A model generated the notes under the pieces. It was given only the letters and a program-made list of their open reading frames with translations, had not been told where the DNA came from and ran no database searches. The position numbers were made by a program, and so were the translations under genes. From positions 248,001 to 312,000 of the forward strand of contig NZ_VKCZ01000007.1 in NCBI RefSeq assembly GCF_009299835.1: a stretch of 64,000 nt of DNA. Direction: 5' to 3'. Source of the DNA: Microlunatus speluncae (GTDB taxonomy: Bacteria > Actinomycetota > Actinomycetes > Propionibacteriales > Propionibacteriaceae). Below are positions 60,867 through 64,000 of this stretch, piece by piece (position 1 is the stretch's first letter; every line of letters begins with the position of its first letter).

Positions 60867-61820
60867 GTGGATACGATCCACTCACTTGAGGCCCGTTCAC
60901 TGCGCAAGCGGTACGGGTCGACCGACGCCCTGGACGGCTTCGACCTCAGCGTCCAGGCGGGCACCATCCACGGACTGCTCGGGCCGAACGGCGCCGGCAA
61001 GAGCACGGCCGTGAAGGGGCTCAGCACCCTGATCGATCTCGACGGCGGCCAGGCCGTGGTCGCCGGCTACGACGTGGCCCGCCAGCCCGGTCAGGTCCGG
61101 CGCAGCATCGGACTGATCGGCCAGAACTCGGCGGTGGACGAGGTGATCACCGGCGCGGAGAACCTGATCATGTTCGGCCGGTTGTTCGGCCTGACCAAGC
61201 GGTCCGCCACCGCCCGCGGCGTCGCGCTGCTGGAGCAGTTCGGCCTGGCCGAGGCCGCCAACCGGCCGGTGTCCACCTATTCGGGTGGGATGCGGCGGCG
61301 ACTCGACATCGCCGCCGGGCTGATCCTCACGCCGGCGGTGCTGTTTCTGGATGAACCCACCACCGGCCTCGATCCGCGGGCCCGGAACGAGGTGTGGGCC
61401 AGTGTCCGCGAGGTCGCCGGGCAGGGCACCACGGTGCTGCTGACCACGCAGTATCTGGACGAGGCCGATCAGCTGGCCTCGATGATCTCGGTGATGGACC
61501 ACGGCCGGGTGGTCGCGGAAGGCACCCCGGACGCGCTGAAACGGCAACTCGGCGGCGACCGGGTGGTGATCACCTTGTTCGAGCCCGACCAGGTGACCAC
61601 GGTGGCCGAGGCGCTCGGCCGGCTGGCCGGGTCCTCGGTGATCACCGATGTCGAGACCCGCACGGTGACGGTCGAAGCCAGCCGGTCCGGCTCGGCCACG
61701 CTGGCCGACTGTGTCCGGGCCCTGGACGCCACCGGCATCGAGGCCGAGGACGTGATCTTGCGCCGGCCGACCCTGGACGAGGTCTTCCTCGCCCTGACCG
61801 AACAGGAGGTGACCCGATGA
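60867..61820 (+). CDS. DrrA-like ABC exporter ATPase
   Basis: 317 residues from the GTG at 60867 (AAGGAGG upstream). Walker A GPNGAGKST, signature YSGGMRRR, Walker B VLFLDEPTTGLD and H-loop LTTQYLDEADQL match daunorubicin-resistance-type ATPases, and the C-terminal RRPTLDEVFLALT is the DrrA tail. With the permease at 61817 it should pump out a hydrophobic compound. Confidence 0.93.
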   Translation: MDTIHSLEARSLRKRYGSTDALDGFDLSVQAGTIHGLLGPNGAGKSTAVKGLSTLIDLDGGQAVVAGYDVARQPGQVRRSIGLIGQNSAVDEVITGAENLIMFGRLFGLTKRSATARGVALLEQFGLAEAANRPVSTYSGGMRRRLDIAAGLILTPAVLFLDEPTTGLDPRARNEVWASVREVAGQGTTVLLTTQYLDEADQLASMISVMDHGRVVAEGTPDALKRQLGGDRVVITLFEPDQVTTVAEALGRLAGSSVITDVETRTVTVEASRSGSATLADCVRALDATGIEAEDVILRRPTLDEVFLALTEQEVTR

Positions 61821-62614
61821 ACGCACCGCGGACGCACAGTCTGATCAACGGCTGGGTGCTGACCAAACGGGAGCTGCTGCACTGGGTGCGGCAGCCGTGG
61901 GCCCCGATCTTCAACCTCGCCTTCATGGTGCTGTTGTTGATCATGTTCGGGGTGCTGCTCGGCGGAGCGATCCAGATCCCGGGCGGCGAGGGCGACTACA
62001 TGGGGTTCCTGTTGCCCGGCATGTTCACGCTGGCCATGATGTTCGGGCTGGAAGGCACGATGACCGCGATGGCCACCGACGCCAAGCGGGGCATCACCGA
62101 CCGGTTCCGTTCGATGCCGATCGGCAGCACCGCCGTCGCCTTCGGCCGGATCGGGGCGGACATGCTCACCTCGGTGGTGGAGCTGGTGATCTTGATCATC
62201 GGTGGCCTGCTGCTGGGCTGGCGGGCCGGTGGTTCGCTCGGCTCCGCCCTGATCGCGGTGCTGTTGCTGCTCTGGCTGCGTTTCGCGCTGCTCTGGTTCG
62301 GCGTGTTCCTCGGCCTGACCATCCGCGGCGACGGGGCGCAGACCGCCGTGTCGGTGCTGGTCTGGCCGATCGGCTTCCTGTCCAACATCTTCGTCTCGCC
62401 CGAGACGATGCCGTCCTGGCTGGCCGCGATCGCCAGCTGGAATCCCTTGTCCGCAACGGCGGCCGCGACCCGGCAGCTGTTCGGCAACCCGACCGGGATC
62501 ACCGGCGGACCGTTGGTGGACTACGCGCTGATCATGGCCCTGGCCTGGCCGCTGGTGATCACCGCGATCTTCCTGCCACTGTCGGCCCGGGCCTACCGCC
62601 GGCTCCGCCGCTAA
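61817..62614 (+). CDS. DrrB-like ABC-2 type exporter permease
   Basis: 265 residues with six predicted helices. The N-terminus WVLTKRELLHWVRQPWAPIF, the central GITDRFRSMPIGSTAVAFGR and the later LSNIFVSPETMPSWLAAIAS are typical of DrrB. It overlaps the ATPase gene by ATGA. The drug exported is unknown; the divergent TetR-type regulator presumably senses it. Confidence 0.93.
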   Translation: MNAPRTHSLINGWVLTKRELLHWVRQPWAPIFNLAFMVLLLIMFGVLLGGAIQIPGGEGDYMGFLLPGMFTLAMMFGLEGTMTAMATDAKRGITDRFRSMPIGSTAVAFGRIGADMLTSVVELVILIIGGLLLGWRAGGSLGSALIAVLLLLWLRFALLWFGVFLGLTIRGDGAQTAVSVLVWPIGFLSNIFVSPETMPSWLAAIASWNPLSATAAATRQLFGNPTGITGGPLVDYALIMALAWPLVITAIFLPLSARAYRRLRR

Positions 62615-62622
62615 CCCCACAA

Positions 62623-62680
62623 CCCCGACCTGTCAGAACTAGGGGACGCTATAGCGTGCTCTCGTTCTGACAGGTCGGGG
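62623..62680. repeat. CCTGTCAGAAC / GTTCTGACAGG hairpin
   Basis: 17-bp perfect arms (62623-62639 and 62664-62680) enclose a loop that itself contains the palindrome ACGCTATAGCGT (62646-62657). It sits between the convergent DrrB and Nudix genes and contains the last ten or so codons of the Nudix gene; it can act as a bidirectional terminator. Confidence 0.8.
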
Positions 62681-63101
62681 ATTGGCGGGTTGCGGCGACG
62701 GCGTGGCGGAAGCTTTCGGCGAGGCGCTCCGGGCGACATCGCCGGGTCGCCTCCTCGACGGTGCACCAGGCATAGTCGTTGTGCTCGGCCGGATCCAGGC
62801 GGACGGCGGTGCCCCACGGGACCCGGAGGTAGAAGATCGCCCAGTCGATGTCCTCGGTGATCACCGGCACCGGTTCGCCGCTGATGCCGGTCTCCTCGAA
62901 CAGCTCCCGGGCTGCACAGGCGGCGATGTCGGCGTCGAAGGGTTCCCGGCAACCGGACGGCGGGCCCCACGACCAGTCGCCGTCCGGTTGCCCCGGCAGG
63001 TAGTCCGCGTTGTGCAGGAGCAGATAGCGAAGACCCTCGGGTGACTCGCTGATCACCGCGGCCATCGCGCCGCCGGGTTTCCGGATTTTCCCGTCACTCA
63101 T
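62649..63101 (-). CDS. Nudix hydrolase
   Basis: 150 residues. The Nudix box GCREPFDADIAACAARELFEETGI carries the catalytic RELFEETG core; the spacing between the box Gly and Arg-Glu is slightly longer than the consensus. The N-terminal GGAMAAVISESPEGLRYLLLHN supports the fold. It hydrolyses a nucleoside-diphosphate-linked compound. GATAAT lies on this strand six bases before the ATG, which fits a leaderless promoter. The C-terminal ten residues and stop are encoded within the repeat at 62623-62680. Confidence 0.85.
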   Translation of the reverse strand: MSDGKIRKPGGAMAAVISESPEGLRYLLLHNADYLPGQPDGDWSWGPPSGCREPFDADIAACAARELFEETGISGEPVPVITEDIDWAIFYLRVPWGTAVRLDPAEHNDYAWCTVEEATRRCRPERLAESFRHAVAATRQSPTCQNESTL

Positions 63102-63127
63102 GGGGACATTATCTCAAGGTGCTGTGG

Positions 63128-64000
63128 TCAGGGCTTGATCGCGTGCACCCGGGCGATCGTCCAGCCGCCTGAGGCGGACGACTCGACGCCGACGACGCCG
63201 ACCAGGTTCTTGCTGTCGTCGATCACCTGGTTGAGCATCCCGACGTGCAGGTCCCGGGTGTAGTAGCCGGTCTCGGCCTGGACCAGGCAGCGCCGCCAGT
63301 TGTTCTGCGACATCAGCCGGCCGCCGTTGGTGACGTACATCGTGTAGATCGTTCCCTTGATGTGCTGGTAGGCCCCGCACAGTGGGTAGGTGGTGTTGGG
63401 GCTCTGCAGCAGATAGAGGCCCTTCGGATACGTGGTGCTGCCGTTCATCCCGCCGACGTTCATGTTCCACGGGACGTCGTACTGCGAGGTCGAGCCCTCG
63501 ACGATCACGTCGTAGCTGCCTTCGTACAGGTCGGTGATCGAGTCGACCTGCCCCATCGTCTTGTAGTAGCTGTGCGGCTGCTTGGAGCCGAAGCCGATGC
63601 CACCGTTGGGATCGCTGCCAGAGTAGGCGGCCGAGACCATGATCATCTGACCGAGGGTGCCACCGCGGGCCTGGGTCAGATCCCAGGTCTCGGTCGCGCC
63701 GTTGGAGAAGTTGATCACCAGCCGCCCGGTGTTGTCGGTCCCGGTGAAGGCATACGTGCCGTTCCAGGTGCCCGAGGCCGACGAGGTCGCGGTGTAGATC
63801 GGGCAACTGGCGACCCCGTTGCACGGGCCGGCATAGCCGATCACGGTCTTCACGCCGGCGACCGTGGGGTCGTACTGGGTGAAGCTCGCCGCGATGCTGC
63901 CGCTGGTCGCCGTGCTGGGCGTCATCGTGTAGTTGACGTTGCGGACCCAGGGCCCGACGTTGGCGATCCGGCCGAGGTTGGCCGACCACGTATGGCGGGT
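63128..64000 (-). CDS. Unrecognised protein, 5' end beyond the window
   Basis: 290 codons without a stop, running off the right edge, so the start is unknown. The sequence is rich in Gly, Ser, Thr and aromatic residues (GRLVINFSNGATETWDLTQA, then YPKGLYLLQSPNTTYPLCGA, then VSSASGTWNGTYAFTG-like segments), as in extracellular beta-rich proteins. Three or four cysteines are present. No motif I can name; a secreted or surface location is inferred from composition only. Confidence 0.6.
   Translation of the reverse strand, partial: TRHTWSANLGRIANVGPWVRNVNYTMTPSTATSGSIAASFTQYDPTVAGVKTVIGYAGPCNGVASCPIYTATSSASGTWNGTYAFTGTDNTGRLVINFSNGATETWDLTQARGGTLGQMIMVSAAYSGSDPNGGIGFGSKQPHSYYKTMGQVDSITDLYEGSYDVIVEGSTSQYDVPWNMNVGGMNGSTTYPKGLYLLQSPNTTYPLCGAYQHIKGTIYTMYVTNGGRLMSQNNWRRCLVQAETGYYTRDLHVGMLNQVIDDSKNLVGVVGVESSASGGWTIARVHAIKP

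Overview
The window is high-GC DNA with frequent GTG starts, ATGA/GTGA stop-start overlaps inside operons, and several promoters placed so that transcripts would begin at the start codon. Together with the families present (an SSI-type protease inhibitor, a TrmB/LuxR-type regulator, WYL regulators, DrrAB-like exporters, many CUT1 sugar importers) this points to a soil actinobacterium, most likely Propionibacteriaceae (Microlunatus-like). The genus is an inference. I see no rRNA, tRNA, CRISPR array or transposase gene.

Layout. 1-11.5 kb: the end of a LuxR-type regulator opposite a tiny secreted peptide gene with three VNSL motifs; an Erm-like rRNA methylase; a divergent protease-inhibitor/subtilase pair; an AAC(3)-like acetyltransferase; a WYL/VOC divergent pair; a TetR/hydrolase divergent pair with two palindromic operators; an N-formylglutamate amidohydrolase; a Pro/Ser-rich secreted protein. 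11.5-13.8 kb: a two-component system. 13.8-20.0 kb: LacI regulator and a CUT1 sugar importer with a dehydrogenase and a sugar isomerase. 20.7-27.3 kb: a GntR/LacI-fusion regulator and a second, LplABC-type importer ending in a beta-propeller protein. 27.4-39.3 kb: housekeeping and small-molecule genes (RNA methylase, TAP-like peptidase, DEDDh nuclease, antibiotic-kinase-like proteins, GNAT, VOC, PNPOx family, MerR, malonyl-CoA synthetase-like). 39.4-45.3 kb: a five-gene DppABCDF importer. 45.5-51.5 kb: kinase-like protein, cold-shock protein, SH3-like secreted protein, SDR/TetR divergent pair with twin operators, PAP2 phosphatase, and a frameshifted GH35 beta-galactosidase.

51.6-56.4 kb is the most interesting part. 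An IdeR/DmdR-like iron box precedes four translationally coupled genes: an Fe(II)/2-oxoglutarate oxygenase, SbnB-like and SbnA-like enzymes (together a route to L-2,3-diaminopropionate), and an SbnH/Y4yA-like PLP decarboxylase. No NIS siderophore synthetase, citrate synthase or transporter accompanies them, so the product is unknown. A 274-bp element with 55-56 bp terminal inverted repeats lies over the end of the last gene and supplies its final codons and stop. 56.5-64 kb: PPOX-family protein, acyltransferase 3, a hydroxypyruvate-isomerase-like/GntR pair, a TetR-controlled DrrAB-like exporter, a Nudix hydrolase and an unrecognised partial gene.

Intergenic DNA carries several dispersed palindromic repeat families. 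The main one is a TTGTCAGAACT / AGTTCTGACAA hairpin (five copies). Others are TTCGACAGGCTCAGGGAACG copies, a 57-59 bp element bounded by CGAGTGGAC/GTCCACTCG, and a tandem pair of 31-nt repeats just before the iron box.
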